Shown one piece after another: positions 52,831 to 60,927 of a stretch of 64,000 nt of DNA. Made by a program: the position numbers and the translations under genes. The DNA lies in assembly GCA_910577685.1 (NCBI GenBank), contig CAJTOH010000001.1:117984-181983 (forward strand), in the 5' to 3' direction. This stretch comes from an uncultured Dorea sp. Its GTDB lineage: Bacteria; Bacillota; Clostridia; Lachnospirales; Lachnospiraceae. Within the stretch, counting starts at the first letter, position 1; each line of letters begins with the position of its first letter. The notes beneath the pieces were generated by a model. It was not told the DNA's origin and made no database searches. It saw only the letters and a program-made list of their open reading frames with translations.

Positions 52831-52868
52831 AAGCCCCCGGCAGAGAGATCGGTTTCTGCCGGGGGCTT
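52831..52868 (+). terminator. Strong intrinsic terminator after beta-galactosidase
   Basis: A perfect 14-bp stem AAGCCCCCGGCAGA/TCTGCCGGGGGCTT with a ten-base loop, followed by TT. Probably terminates transcription from both sides, since the pyridoxamine kinase gene converges from the right. Confidence 0.9.
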
Positions 52869-52925
52869 TTGATGCATGGCGATGGGATACTGCCTGTTTA
52901 CTTTGTTCCCCGGCAGTCTGTTAAG

Positions 52926-53774
52926 TCAGATTAACAGGGACAGATACTGCTCGTAGTTTACACCGTCGTTGCGGGGGATATGCTCTTTGACGGAATCTAT
53001 CAATGCAAGTTCAAGGAATTCTCCCGCCCTTTTGATAATGGAGGGCAGGGAGTCGCCCCGGGCGCATCCGGCGGCGATGCAGGATGCGAACAAGTCCCCG
53101 GTTCCGGAATAACTTCCGCCCACATAGGGGAAAGAAAACAGAGCGGAATTCTCCGGGGTAATAAGCAGATTCCCCATCTTTTTTGTACCGTCCGTATCCT
53201 GATAATGAATTCCCGTAACAATCACATTTTCCGGCCCCTGCCGGCAGAAGCCCTTGCCGATTTCCTGAATTGCTTCCACAAGCCTGTCGGGAGAGCTTTG
53301 TGAAATGACGGATTGGTAGTCGGTGTCTGTCAGAAGGCATAATTCCGTGAGGTTCGGTGTGATGATGTCTGCCTGTAAGGTTAATTTCCGCATCTGCTCA
53401 AGGAGGGAAGCCGTATAGAAGGGGTAGGGGACGCCGTCGTCTCCCATGACGGGATCTACCAATAGGAAAGCGTCCGGGCGACGGAATGTGTCAAGGAAAC
53501 GGAAGATCTGACGGACCTGCTTTTCTCCGGCAACGAATCCAGTGTAGATTCCGTCAAATTGCTGGCCCATCTTTTCCCATTCTATGCGGAAATATTCCAT
53601 TTTGTCTGTGTAGTCGTCGCAATAATAGCTTGGGTATCCCGTCTGGGCGGTCAGTATTGCGGTGGGTAGGGGGCATGCCTGCACGCCCATTGCCGAGAGG
53701 ACCGAGATTGCCGCGGTGAGGGAGCATCGTCCGAAACCGGAAAGATCGTTGATTACTGCTATTTTCTTAGTCAT
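52926..53774 (-). CDS. Pyridoxamine/pyridoxal kinase
   Basis: 282 residues of the ribokinase-like PdxY/PdxK group, phosphorylating vitamin B6 vitamers with ATP. Shows INDLSGFGRCSLTAAISVLSAMG and LPTAILTAQTGYP at the N-terminus, DPVMGDDG, TPNLTELCLLTD, and the anion-hole/catalytic GGSYSGTGDLFASCIAAG near residue 220. Monocistronic between two terminators. Confidence 0.88.
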   Translation of the reverse strand: MTKKIAVINDLSGFGRCSLTAAISVLSAMGVQACPLPTAILTAQTGYPSYYCDDYTDKMEYFRIEWEKMGQQFDGIYTGFVAGEKQVRQIFRFLDTFRRPDAFLLVDPVMGDDGVPYPFYTASLLEQMRKLTLQADIITPNLTELCLLTDTDYQSVISQSSPDRLVEAIQEIGKGFCRQGPENVIVTGIHYQDTDGTKKMGNLLITPENSALFSFPYVGGSYSGTGDLFASCIAAGCARGDSLPSIIKRAGEFLELALIDSVKEHIPRNDGVNYEQYLSLLI

Positions 53775-53831
53775 AAAATTTTCACCTGATATATGCGTAG
53801 TATTGTTTGTTGAAATATTGGGGTATGTTAT

Positions 53832-55517
53832 CTATTTCCTGACTTCTCTCGCGGTGTTTGCACCACGCAGGAGCTCTATCTTGCAGGTATGCTTTTTATC
53901 TTTTTTATAATAAGCAATTCCAACAGCCAGAATCCGCCCCGTATAGCGCGGTTGTTCACCGAGCTTCCCTTGAAAACGGAGCGCGTAGCCGCGTTCCTTA
54001 ATCTGGCGGATTGCATCTTCTGCAGTATGGTCTACTTTTAGTTCAAGAATGATGCAGTCGTCATTTTTTCTAATTGGGTAAAAGATAAAATCAACATAAC
54101 CAATTCCTGCTTTGTCTTCCTGTTCTACATAATAAGTATCTCTGGCTGACAGGTAGACCAGTCGGATGACTGAGGCCAGTTCAGCCTCATTATTGTAGTT
54201 TAACAAGGGACTCTCCGTGTTATGGGCATATTCCAGTATCTCTGTCATAGTTTGGGTATCCATGGCTTTCGTGGCATAAAGCATCCGTTCCGATTCCTTT
54301 GCAAGTCTGTGTACATACCCAAGAGAAGCCTCCTTGCGTACCATATCGGCAAATCTGTCCATCAGTTCTTTGTTGGGGATAGAAACATAGCCATCCTCAT
54401 AACTTAAAAATCCGTAAACGACCATTGCTGAGAATATCTCATCCCTTGTTGTCAGCTGCATGGATGTCGCGGCGTATTCCTGAACCTTTGCAGGTACGGG
54501 AGTTCCGGATATCATCAGCACGAGATCGTCTCTGACGGCGTCCGTGTTTGCATTGATATAATAAAAGATCTCATCATAGGGACCGGAACTTGTCCAGTAA
54601 CTCCCCATTTGGTTATCGCTTAACGCCCCTACTACGGAACGGGGATTATATAGTTTCTTTCCGGACATTGTCTGATAACCGTTATACCATAAGGTCAGCC
54701 CCTTACGGCTTACATTCCGTTTCGTTTCAAGGGAAAGGTAGCGTTGGTAGAGGACATCTGTTTCCTCCTCCGTAAATCCAAAATAGTCACTGTATTTTTC
54801 TCTGGACGCCATTGTATATTCAAAAAACATATTTAATTCCGAGCCGCTGGAGTATTTGGCAATGGGAAGAATTCCGGTCATATAAGCCAGTTCCACATAA
54901 GGCTGGTCTTTCAGGAGGTTGCCGAGAAAATCAATGTATGCGGCCTGGTCTTCAAAAGTGACGAAGCTTCTGTGGAAGATAAAATCCCATTCGTCCAGAA
55001 CGAAAATAAATTTTTCACCATTCCCAAATTCGATAATACGGTTAAAAGCATCCCATAGAGAATCCCCCGCAGCGATACCGGCCTCGGGATAATTGCGTAT
55101 GAGATCCTCTAACAGCCTTCTTTTTATCCGGGAAATATACTGTGTGTAAGTAGTACATTCGTCCGGCAGTTCATTAAATGTAATGTAGATAACGTTATGT
55201 TTATTCAGATGTTTCCGAAACCAACTGCAAGATGATATGGAGAGCTTCTGAAAAACACAGAGACTGTCGGCTCCTTTTCCGAAATAAGAGGCAATCATAT
55301 TCGCTATGACTGTTTTTCCGAAACGGCGCGGTCTGGTAATACATATATATTTATGCTCTCTGCCGCGTTCCTTCAAAATACCGTCGGTTACGGGGAGTGT
55401 GTGATCGATTAACGGTATCAGGTCTTTTATTATTTGAGATTTATCGACAAAATAGGTAGAAGATGCGGTTTCCTGAAATAACAGAAATGGTTTTTTACTG
55501 TGAAGATAAACGCCCAT
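53832..55517 (-). CDS. AAA-ATPase-like protein with C-terminal PD-(D/E)XK nuclease domain
   Basis: 561 residues, the usual architecture of the large gut-bacterial family pairing an AAA-ATPase-like domain (PF09820 type) with a DUF1703-type nuclease. N-terminal VDKSQIIKDLIPLID and the ATP loop RPRRFGKTVIANMIASYFG, then FVLDEWDFIFH, and C-terminal YVDFIFYPIRKNDDCIILELKVDHTAEDAIRQI, which has the nuclease Asp and ELK. The physiological role is unclear (mobile-element or toxin-like functions have been proposed). Its start lies about 100 bases left of the invertible-promoter hairpin. Confidence 0.85.
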   Translation of the reverse strand: MGVYLHSKKPFLLFQETASSTYFVDKSQIIKDLIPLIDHTLPVTDGILKERGREHKYICITRPRRFGKTVIANMIASYFGKGADSLCVFQKLSISSCSWFRKHLNKHNVIYITFNELPDECTTYTQYISRIKRRLLEDLIRNYPEAGIAAGDSLWDAFNRIIEFGNGEKFIFVLDEWDFIFHRSFVTFEDQAAYIDFLGNLLKDQPYVELAYMTGILPIAKYSSGSELNMFFEYTMASREKYSDYFGFTEEETDVLYQRYLSLETKRNVSRKGLTLWYNGYQTMSGKKLYNPRSVVGALSDNQMGSYWTSSGPYDEIFYYINANTDAVRDDLVLMISGTPVPAKVQEYAATSMQLTTRDEIFSAMVVYGFLSYEDGYVSIPNKELMDRFADMVRKEASLGYVHRLAKESERMLYATKAMDTQTMTEILEYAHNTESPLLNYNNEAELASVIRLVYLSARDTYYVEQEDKAGIGYVDFIFYPIRKNDDCIILELKVDHTAEDAIRQIKERGYALRFQGKLGEQPRYTGRILAVGIAYYKKDKKHTCKIELLRGANTAREVRK

Positions 55518-55615
55518 GTCTTTTCACTCCTTCCTGCGGCCGTGTTTTTCTGTTGATTTTGATATCACTCAGTATAACACGGGGGAGAAGGAAGAAGCAA
55601 TAGACTGATGAATTT

Positions 55616-55650
55616 AAAAAATCGCAGAGTAGGTTACTCTGCGATTTTTT
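55616..55650. terminator. Perfect 16-bp hairpin with A and T tracts on both sides
   Basis: AAAAAATCGCAGAGTA and TACTCTGCGATTTTTT around a three-base loop (GGT). It is a strong intrinsic terminator in both directions. The leftward promoter at 55667-55695 would start transcripts about ten bases before it. The hairpin contains the left recombination-like site (55623-55643). Confidence 0.85.
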
Positions 55651-55861
55651 CTTAAACAGCAAATCTATTATACCTATCTAAGAAGAATAATTCAATACCT
55701 AAATTATTTTTGTTATATTTTGGCTCAAATTCATTTGAGAATTGCAAAATAATTTTTTGAATATCTGATATATATAACACAATTCTAATTATTTTCGTAT
55801 AACATATGAAAAATTCCACTAAATATTGTCGCCATTTTTTCGCAGAGTAACCTACTCCACG
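55623..55861. repeat. Candidate invertible promoter element (inverted 21-bp dyad sites)
   Basis: Left site 55623-55643: arms CGCAGAGTA and TACTCTGCG around GGT. Right site 55841-55861: arms CGCAGAGTA and TACTCCACG around ACC. The right site is the reverse complement of the left at 19 of 21 positions (17 contiguous: 55627-55643 with 55841-55857). The 197 bases between are very AT-rich and carry a near-consensus promoter pointing left. Flipping would place it about 50 bases before the first LoaP-like gene, pointing right. No recombinase gene is seen in the window. Confidence 0.7.
55667..55695 (-). promoter_or_regulatory. Leftward promoter inside the invertible segment
   Basis: On the minus strand TTGAAT (55690-55695), a 17-base spacer and a perfect TATAAT (55667-55672). 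In the orientation seen here it faces the 16-bp hairpin; after inversion it would face the glycan operon. Confidence 0.7.
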
Positions 55862-56464
55862 AAAGAAGGAATCGTTATCTGGTATGTATTGTCCTGCAAA
55901 GCGCAGGAAGAATATGAAATTTTGAATATATGTTATGCAGTTCTCTCTGCAAAAGCAATGAAAAAGGGGTTCGTACTGACGTATGATTGCCTGCGCCGCT
56001 ATGAAGGGGAATGGCACCCGGAACGGAAAATTTTATTCCCGGCGCAGATATTTCTGGAAAGCGAAAACGGGAGCGCCCTGTCCGAAGAAGTGAGAAGGTG
56101 TCCCGATCTGAGAAAAAATGAACTGTTTTCCGTCAGTATGGATGAGGAAATGCTTTTAAAAAAGTTGTGCGGAGAGAGAGGAAATTTAGGGATGTCGAAA
56201 GGAATTCTCCGTAAAGGAGTTCCCAAGATTATTCTGGGTCCGTTAAAAGGAATGGAGAATCACATCCGTAAGATTGACCGGCATAAGAGGCTGGCGCGGG
56301 TCGGTACGTTGGCGGATTTTGTAAGACGGGATGAGACTCGGGATGACATGCGGAATCCTTCAAAGAGTTTGTCTGATATAGAAGATTTATCCGCATATCC
56401 GATGGAAGAATGGGGACTTCGCTATATCATGGCAGGGCTTGAGATTACGGATAAAATTATATAA
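55826..56464 (+). CDS. LoaP/NusG-like transcription antiterminator, first copy, start non-canonical
   Basis: NusG N-terminal domain begins at WYVLSCKAQEEYEIL and the KOW domain is KIILGPLKGMENHIRKIDRHKRLARV near the C-terminus. LoaP proteins allow RNA polymerase to pass terminators in long glycan or antibiotic operons. The second copy starts MWYVMQ; here the matching codon is ATC (55877-55879), with AGAAGGA six bases before it. The only upstream in-frame start is TTG 55826, which lies inside the invertible segment and has no ribosome site. So either AUC initiates, or a start mutation has weakened the gene. It is the first gene to the right of the invertible promoter. Confidence 0.7.
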   Translation: MSPFFRRVTYSTKEGIVIWYVLSCKAQEEYEILNICYAVLSAKAMKKGFVLTYDCLRRYEGEWHPERKILFPAQIFLESENGSALSEEVRRCPDLRKNELFSVSMDEEMLLKKLCGERGNLGMSKGILRKGVPKIILGPLKGMENHIRKIDRHKRLARVGTLADFVRRDETRDDMRNPSKSLSDIEDLSAYPMEEWGLRYIMAGLEITDKII

Positions 56465-56601
56465 AAGTAATTGAAAAATATCAAGAGTGCATCATGAAGC
56501 ATTGGCACTTGAAGCATGAATGATATACAAAGGGTTTATGGCTGTGGCTGCATTTGCAGGCATGGATGGCGAAGCATACCTTAACGGAAGGAAGTGCGGC
56601 T

Positions 56602-57177
56602 ATGTGGTATGTAATGCAAGTAGTTTCCGGTCAGGAAAATCGGACTGTTCTATTATTGGAGAGGATGGTTTCGGACAGGAGTTTGCAGCACTGTTTTGTT
56701 CCTGTGCGCAGATTGAGGAAGAAGTTCCATGGCGCATGGAATGAAGTGACAGAGAAACTGTTCCCGGGATATATATTCTTGGCGACGGAAAAACCTCAGC
56801 TATTATACGAGGAACTCAAGCATGTTCCGGCGTTGACGAAAATACTAGGCAAATGCGAAGAATACTTTACGCCTTTGTCCGGGAAGGACGTAGAAACATT
56901 AAGGGAGATGCAGGGTGAGAGAGCCGAAGAAGAAAGAGAAATCAGGGACGGGAAAAACAGGAATAGGGAAGGACTTACGGTTGGAATATCCAAGGTTTCT
57001 GTGGATAGCGTGAATCAGGTGAAAATCCTGTGCGGGCCGCTTAAAAATATGGAAGGAAAGATTAAGAAGATGAATCTTCATAAACGGATTGCCGAGGTGG
57101 AGATGGAATTTATGGGAAGTATGAGGCTGGTGTATATGGGGATTGAGATAGTAAAGGAGAATGAAGAATGTCGGTAA
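56602..57177 (+). CDS. loaP: LoaP/NusG-like transcription antiterminator, second copy
   Basis: 191 residues from ATG 56602 (GGAAGGAAG upstream). NusG N-terminal domain (MWYVMQVVSGQENRTVLLLERMV, KLFPGYIFLATE), a charged linker (about 120-145), and a KOW domain (VKILCGPLKNMEGKIKKMNLHKRIAEVEMEF). A paralogue of the gene before it. Overlaps the aminotransferase gene by 10 bases, so it is an integral part of the glycan operon it probably controls. Confidence 0.82.
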   Translation: MWYVMQVVSGQENRTVLLLERMVSDRSLQHCFVPVRRLRKKFHGAWNEVTEKLFPGYIFLATEKPQLLYEELKHVPALTKILGKCEEYFTPLSGKDVETLREMQGERAEEEREIRDGKNRNREGLTVGISKVSVDSVNQVKILCGPLKNMEGKIKKMNLHKRIAEVEMEFMGSMRLVYMGIEIVKENEECR

Positions 57178-58307
57178 AACCTTTTAAGGACAAGATATGG
57201 CTGGCGTCTCCGACCATGCATGGAGACGAGCAGGAATATGTGAAGGAGGCATTTGACACAAACTGGGTATCTACGGTCGGAAAGAATCTGGAAAAACTGG
57301 AACAGGGAATCTGCGGCTACGTAGGCTGCTCCCATGCGGTAGCTCTTTCGGCCGGAACGGCGGCATTGCATCTCGCAGTCAAGCTGGCAGGGGTGACAAA
57401 AGGGGATAAAGTGATGTGCTCAGATCTCACCTTTGCCGCTACGGTGAATCCGGTGAGCTATGAGCAAGGCGTGCAGGTGTTTATCGACAGTGAGAGGGAT
57501 ACCTGGAACATGGATCCCGAAGCCTTGGAAAAAGCATTTCAAAAATATCCTGATACGAAGGCGGTTATTGTGGTTAATCTGTATGGAACACCCGCAAAGT
57601 TAGAAGAGATTCAGGAAATATGCAGAAAATACCATGCGGTCTTAATAGAAGATGCGGCGGAGTCATTGGGGGCTACGTTCAAAGGGAAACAGACAGGTAC
57701 ATTCGGAACCTACGGCATCATCAGTTTCAACGGAAACAAGATCATCACTACATCCGGGGGAGGGGTACTTCTGACGGATGAGAAAGATGCGGCGGATAAG
57801 GCAAGATTCTGGTCCACACAGGCACGGGAGAACGTACCTTGGTATCAGCACAAAGAATTAGGGTACAACTACCGCATGTCCAATATCCTTGCAGGAATCG
57901 GAAGAGGACAGATGCGGCACTTGGAAGAACACAGGATACGGAAGAAAGAAATTTATCAGAGATATCAGCAGGGGTTAAGAGGATTGCCCGTAACCATGAA
58001 TCCGTTTTTGGAATATACGGAACCGAATTTCTGGCTTAGCTGTATTCTGCTTGATAAGGGGACGGATGTTACTCCGGATAAGATCAGGGAAAAACTTCAG
58101 GAATACCATGCGGAATCCCGCCCGATCTGGAAACCGATGCATCTTCAGCCAGTGTATGAGAAGCACGACTTTATAACGGCGGCGGAAGGAGTAGACGTGG
58201 GTAAGGATATCTTCCGCAGAGGACTATGTCTGCCGAGCGATATAAAGATGACGGAACAAGAACAGGAAACGGTTATAGAGATAATAAAGAGATGTTTTAA
58301 ATCATGA
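57168..58307 (+). CDS. DegT/DnrJ/EryC1 aminotransferase (PglE-like)
   Basis: 379 residues. PLP-dependent transfer of an amino group to a nucleotide-linked keto sugar. Active-site Lys in SFNGNKIITTSGGG, with ALSAGTAALHLAVKLAG, YGTPAKLEEI and EDAAESLGATFKGKQTG at the expected places. Closest in pattern to PglE/UDP-4-amino-sugar synthesising enzymes. The needed 4,6-dehydratase is not in this window. Followed with a 4-base overlap by the phosphoglycosyl transferase. Confidence 0.9.
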   Translation: MSVKPFKDKIWLASPTMHGDEQEYVKEAFDTNWVSTVGKNLEKLEQGICGYVGCSHAVALSAGTAALHLAVKLAGVTKGDKVMCSDLTFAATVNPVSYEQGVQVFIDSERDTWNMDPEALEKAFQKYPDTKAVIVVNLYGTPAKLEEIQEICRKYHAVLIEDAAESLGATFKGKQTGTFGTYGIISFNGNKIITTSGGGVLLTDEKDAADKARFWSTQARENVPWYQHKELGYNYRMSNILAGIGRGQMRHLEEHRIRKKEIYQRYQQGLRGLPVTMNPFLEYTEPNFWLSCILLDKGTDVTPDKIREKLQEYHAESRPIWKPMHLQPVYEKHDFITAAEGVDVGKDIFRRGLCLPSDIKMTEQEQETVIEIIKRCFKS

Positions 58308-58936
58308 TACAAAGGCATAAAGCAGGATTCTACGAAAAATACATAAAACGTCCTCAGGACTTTATTCTGGCGTTGACGGCGCTGATTCTTTTAAGTCCGT
58401 TGATGGGGCTTCTGGCAGTTTTGGTGAGTATCTTTATGGGTACTCCGGTGATTTTCAAGCAAAAGCGTCCCGGACTGCACGGAAAAATATTCTATATCTA
58501 TAAGTTTCGAACTATGACGGATGAAAAGGATTTGCGGGGCAAACTTCTTCCTGATTGTGTAAGACTCACAAGGTTCGGAAAATTTCTGCGTTCGACGAGT
58601 CTGGATGAATTACCGGAGCTATTCAACATTCTAAAAGGCGATATGAGTATCGTGGGACCAAGGCCGCTTCTGGTTCAATATCTCCCGCTTTACAATGAGC
58701 GCCAGAGGAGACGGCATGAGGTTCGTCCCGGGATTACCGGATATGCGCAGGTTAATGGGAGAAATGCGATTTCCTGGGAGAAAAAATTTGAACTGGATGT
58801 TGAGTATGTGGATCATATTCAGTTTACAGCGGATTGGGAAATTATAATTAAGACGATTTTTGCAGTGATAAAAAGAGAAGGTATCAGTTCAGATACTTCT
58901 GTGACAATGGAGGAGTTTCATGGAAGTAAAGGATAA
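58304..58936 (+). CDS. Phosphoglycosyl transferase (PglC-like, bacterial sugar transferase)
   Basis: 210 residues: one hydrophobic re-entrant segment near residues 18-42 and the monotopic catalytic domain with KFRTM, RSTSLDELPELFNILKGDMSIVGPRP (the catalytic Asp-Glu) and RPGITGYAQVNGRNAISWEKKFELDVEYV. It loads the first phospho-sugar (a di-N-acetylbacillosamine-type sugar in close relatives) onto undecaprenyl phosphate at the inner membrane face, starting the glycan repeat. Confidence 0.92.
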   Translation: MIQRHKAGFYEKYIKRPQDFILALTALILLSPLMGLLAVLVSIFMGTPVIFKQKRPGLHGKIFYIYKFRTMTDEKDLRGKLLPDCVRLTRFGKFLRSTSLDELPELFNILKGDMSIVGPRPLLVQYLPLYNERQRRRHEVRPGITGYAQVNGRNAISWEKKFELDVEYVDHIQFTADWEIIIKTIFAVIKREGISSDTSVTMEEFHGSKG

Positions 58937-59579
58937 GAAGTTGTATATCATAGGTGTCGGCGGATTCGGGAGGGAAGTATCGTGGCTTGCAGAGCGTATC
59001 AATGCCTGCAGTCCAAGCTGGGAGATTGCAGGATTTATTGACGACGACCCTACCCTTCATGGAAAAGAGGAAAGAGGTTATCCGGTATTGGGCGGATGCG
59101 GTTATTTCGAGAATTGCAGGGAAGAAGTATGGATAGTCTGTGCGATTGGTTCGGCGAAGACAAGAAGGCAAGTGATTGAAAAGCTGAAGAAATATCCGCA
59201 TATCAGGTTTGCAACCCTGATTGATCCGAGCGTATTGATATCTGAAGAGAATACGGTAGGAGAAGGTACGATCATATGCGCGAACTCGATGGTTACCGTG
59301 GGAATATCGATCGGAAACCATGTGATCGTTAATCTGGACTGTACGATTGGACATGACGATATCATACAAGATTTTGTGACCCTGTATCCAAGCGTAAATG
59401 TATCAGGAAATGTATTAATAGAAGAAGGCGTCGAGCTGGGGACAGGGACGCAGGTTATTCAAGGGAAAAAGATCGGAAGGGATACGATTGTAGGAGCGGG
59501 GGCGGTTGTGGTCAGAGACCTGCCTGAGAAATGCGTTGCGGTCGGAGTTCCCGCAAAGCCAAATAGAGTACTTAATTAA
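58920..59579 (+). CDS. Left-handed beta-helix N-acyltransferase (PglD/NeuD-like)
   Basis: 219 residues: N-terminal Rossmann-like sugar-nucleotide domain (LYIIGVGGFGREVSWLAERI) and C-terminal hexapeptide repeats forming a left-handed beta-helix, catalytic His in NLDCTIGHDDIIQDF. Acylates the amino group installed by the preceding aminotransferase using acyl-CoA. It overlaps the transferase gene by 17 bases. The acyl donor may be acetyl-CoA or, given the following acyl-CoA genes, a 3-hydroxyacyl-CoA (inference). Confidence 0.88.
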   Translation: MEVKDKKLYIIGVGGFGREVSWLAERINACSPSWEIAGFIDDDPTLHGKEERGYPVLGGCGYFENCREEVWIVCAIGSAKTRRQVIEKLKKYPHIRFATLIDPSVLISEENTVGEGTIICANSMVTVGISIGNHVIVNLDCTIGHDDIIQDFVTLYPSVNVSGNVLIEEGVELGTGTQVIQGKKIGRDTIVGAGAVVVRDLPEKCVAVGVPAKPNRVLN

Positions 59580-59594
59580 GGGAGTATAAACGGG

Positions 59595-60901
59595 ATGATT
59601 CATACAGTAACCATTATAGGAGCGAATGGAACGATGGGGCGTAACGTCGCAGCTATTTTTGCATCTTTTGGAAATGCAAAAGTATATCTGGTTAGCCGTA
59701 CATTACAGAAATCTATAGAGGCAAAAGAAAAGGCGTTTCTCTCTGTGAGAGCCGAGAGCATTAAAGAAAAAATGTTCCCCAGAGATTATAGTCAATTGGC
59801 CGAATGTATAGGTGAATCGGAATTGATATTCGAAGCGTGCGCAGAAGATTGGAAGGTAAAAGAAAACATACATAAACAAATATCCGGATATCTTTCTCGT
59901 AATCAGATCGTCTGTTCCGGAACATCGGGGCTGTCGATTACGGCGCTTTCAGAAATATATAATGAGGACCAGCGTTTGGGATTTGTAGGAATGCATTTTT
60001 TTAATCCTCCTTATCATATGACCCTGTGTGAATTGATACCGACCCCACATACAGATATGGAGATTTTTAAATCTTTGTGTACGTATGCAAAGAATGTCCT
60101 CCATAGAACGGTAGTGGAAGTAAAAGATACGCCTGCATTTCTGGGAAACAGAATAGGATTTCACTTCATTAATGAGGCAATGCAGACGGCGGAAACGCAT
60201 CGATGCGACGGAGGAATAGATTATATAGACGAGATTCTGGGACCGTTTACAGGAAGGGAAATGCCGCCGATGATTACGGCGGATTTTGTAGGATTGGATG
60301 TTCATAAGGCTATCGTAGAACATTTATATGGCAATACTTGCGACTATGCGCACGATACGTTTTTATTGCCTCAATTTGTAAATGCGCTTATTGAGGAAGG
60401 GCATCTTGGAAGAAAATCAGACGGCGGATTATATCGTAATCATACCCGTGGCGACGGGGAAAAAACGAGGCAGGTATATGATATTGAAAAAGGGAATTAT
60501 CGGGAAATAAGGAGATATGCGTTTCCCTTCGCAAAAGAAATGGTCGGAGCGATACGGGCCGGAGATTACGGGTATGCGTTTACATCGATGATATCACACC
60601 GGTCAAAGGAGGCGCGTATTTGCTGCGAGCTTCTTTTAAAATATATTTTGTACGGAATGAAAGTAGTAGAAATAATCAGGGGGGGGGTATTTGCGATGGG
60701 GACCATGTCATGGCAGCCGGCTTTAACTGGTGTCCTCCCCTGGCTTTGATAGAAGCATTCGGAGGAAAAGAGATCTTTGTAAAACTTTGTGAAGAAAGAA
60801 TCGAAAACTCTGTGCTTAGAGAAATGGATTTTAAAAACTTAGTAAAAGCAGTTGAAAAATCAGCTTATGATTACCGAAAATTCATAAAAGCAAAGCTGTA
60901 A
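59595..60901 (+). pseudogene. 3-hydroxyacyl-CoA dehydrogenase-like protein, frame broken at a G9 tract
   Basis: Intact up to 60678: NAD-binding Rossmann (TIIGANGTMGRNVAAIFASFG), GMHFFNPPYHMTLCELIPTPHTD and VKDTPAFLGNRIGFHFINEA are classic for this family. After KVVEIIRGG the reading frame runs into GVFAMGTMSW and stops at 60749. In the +1 frame the C-terminal domain continues as HVMAAGFNWCPPLALIEAFGGKEIFVKL to the stop at 60901. Ten (or seven) G instead of nine at 60679-60687 would restore about 435 residues. Slippage-mediated on/off switching, true inactivation, or a homopolymer read error are all possible. Confidence 0.82.
60679..60687 (+). repeat. G9 homopolymer at the frameshift
   Basis: Nine consecutive G exactly at the point where the dehydrogenase reading frame shifts. 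Tracts of this length slip readily during replication. Confidence 0.85.
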
Positions 60902-60927
60902 TGAAAGCAGAGTATTAGGTACAGGGG

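Noticed and set aside
55652..56017. A 121-codon minus-strand frame across the invertible segment
   Set aside because: It spans the recombination-like sites and the antiterminator start, is AT-driven and has no homology signal.
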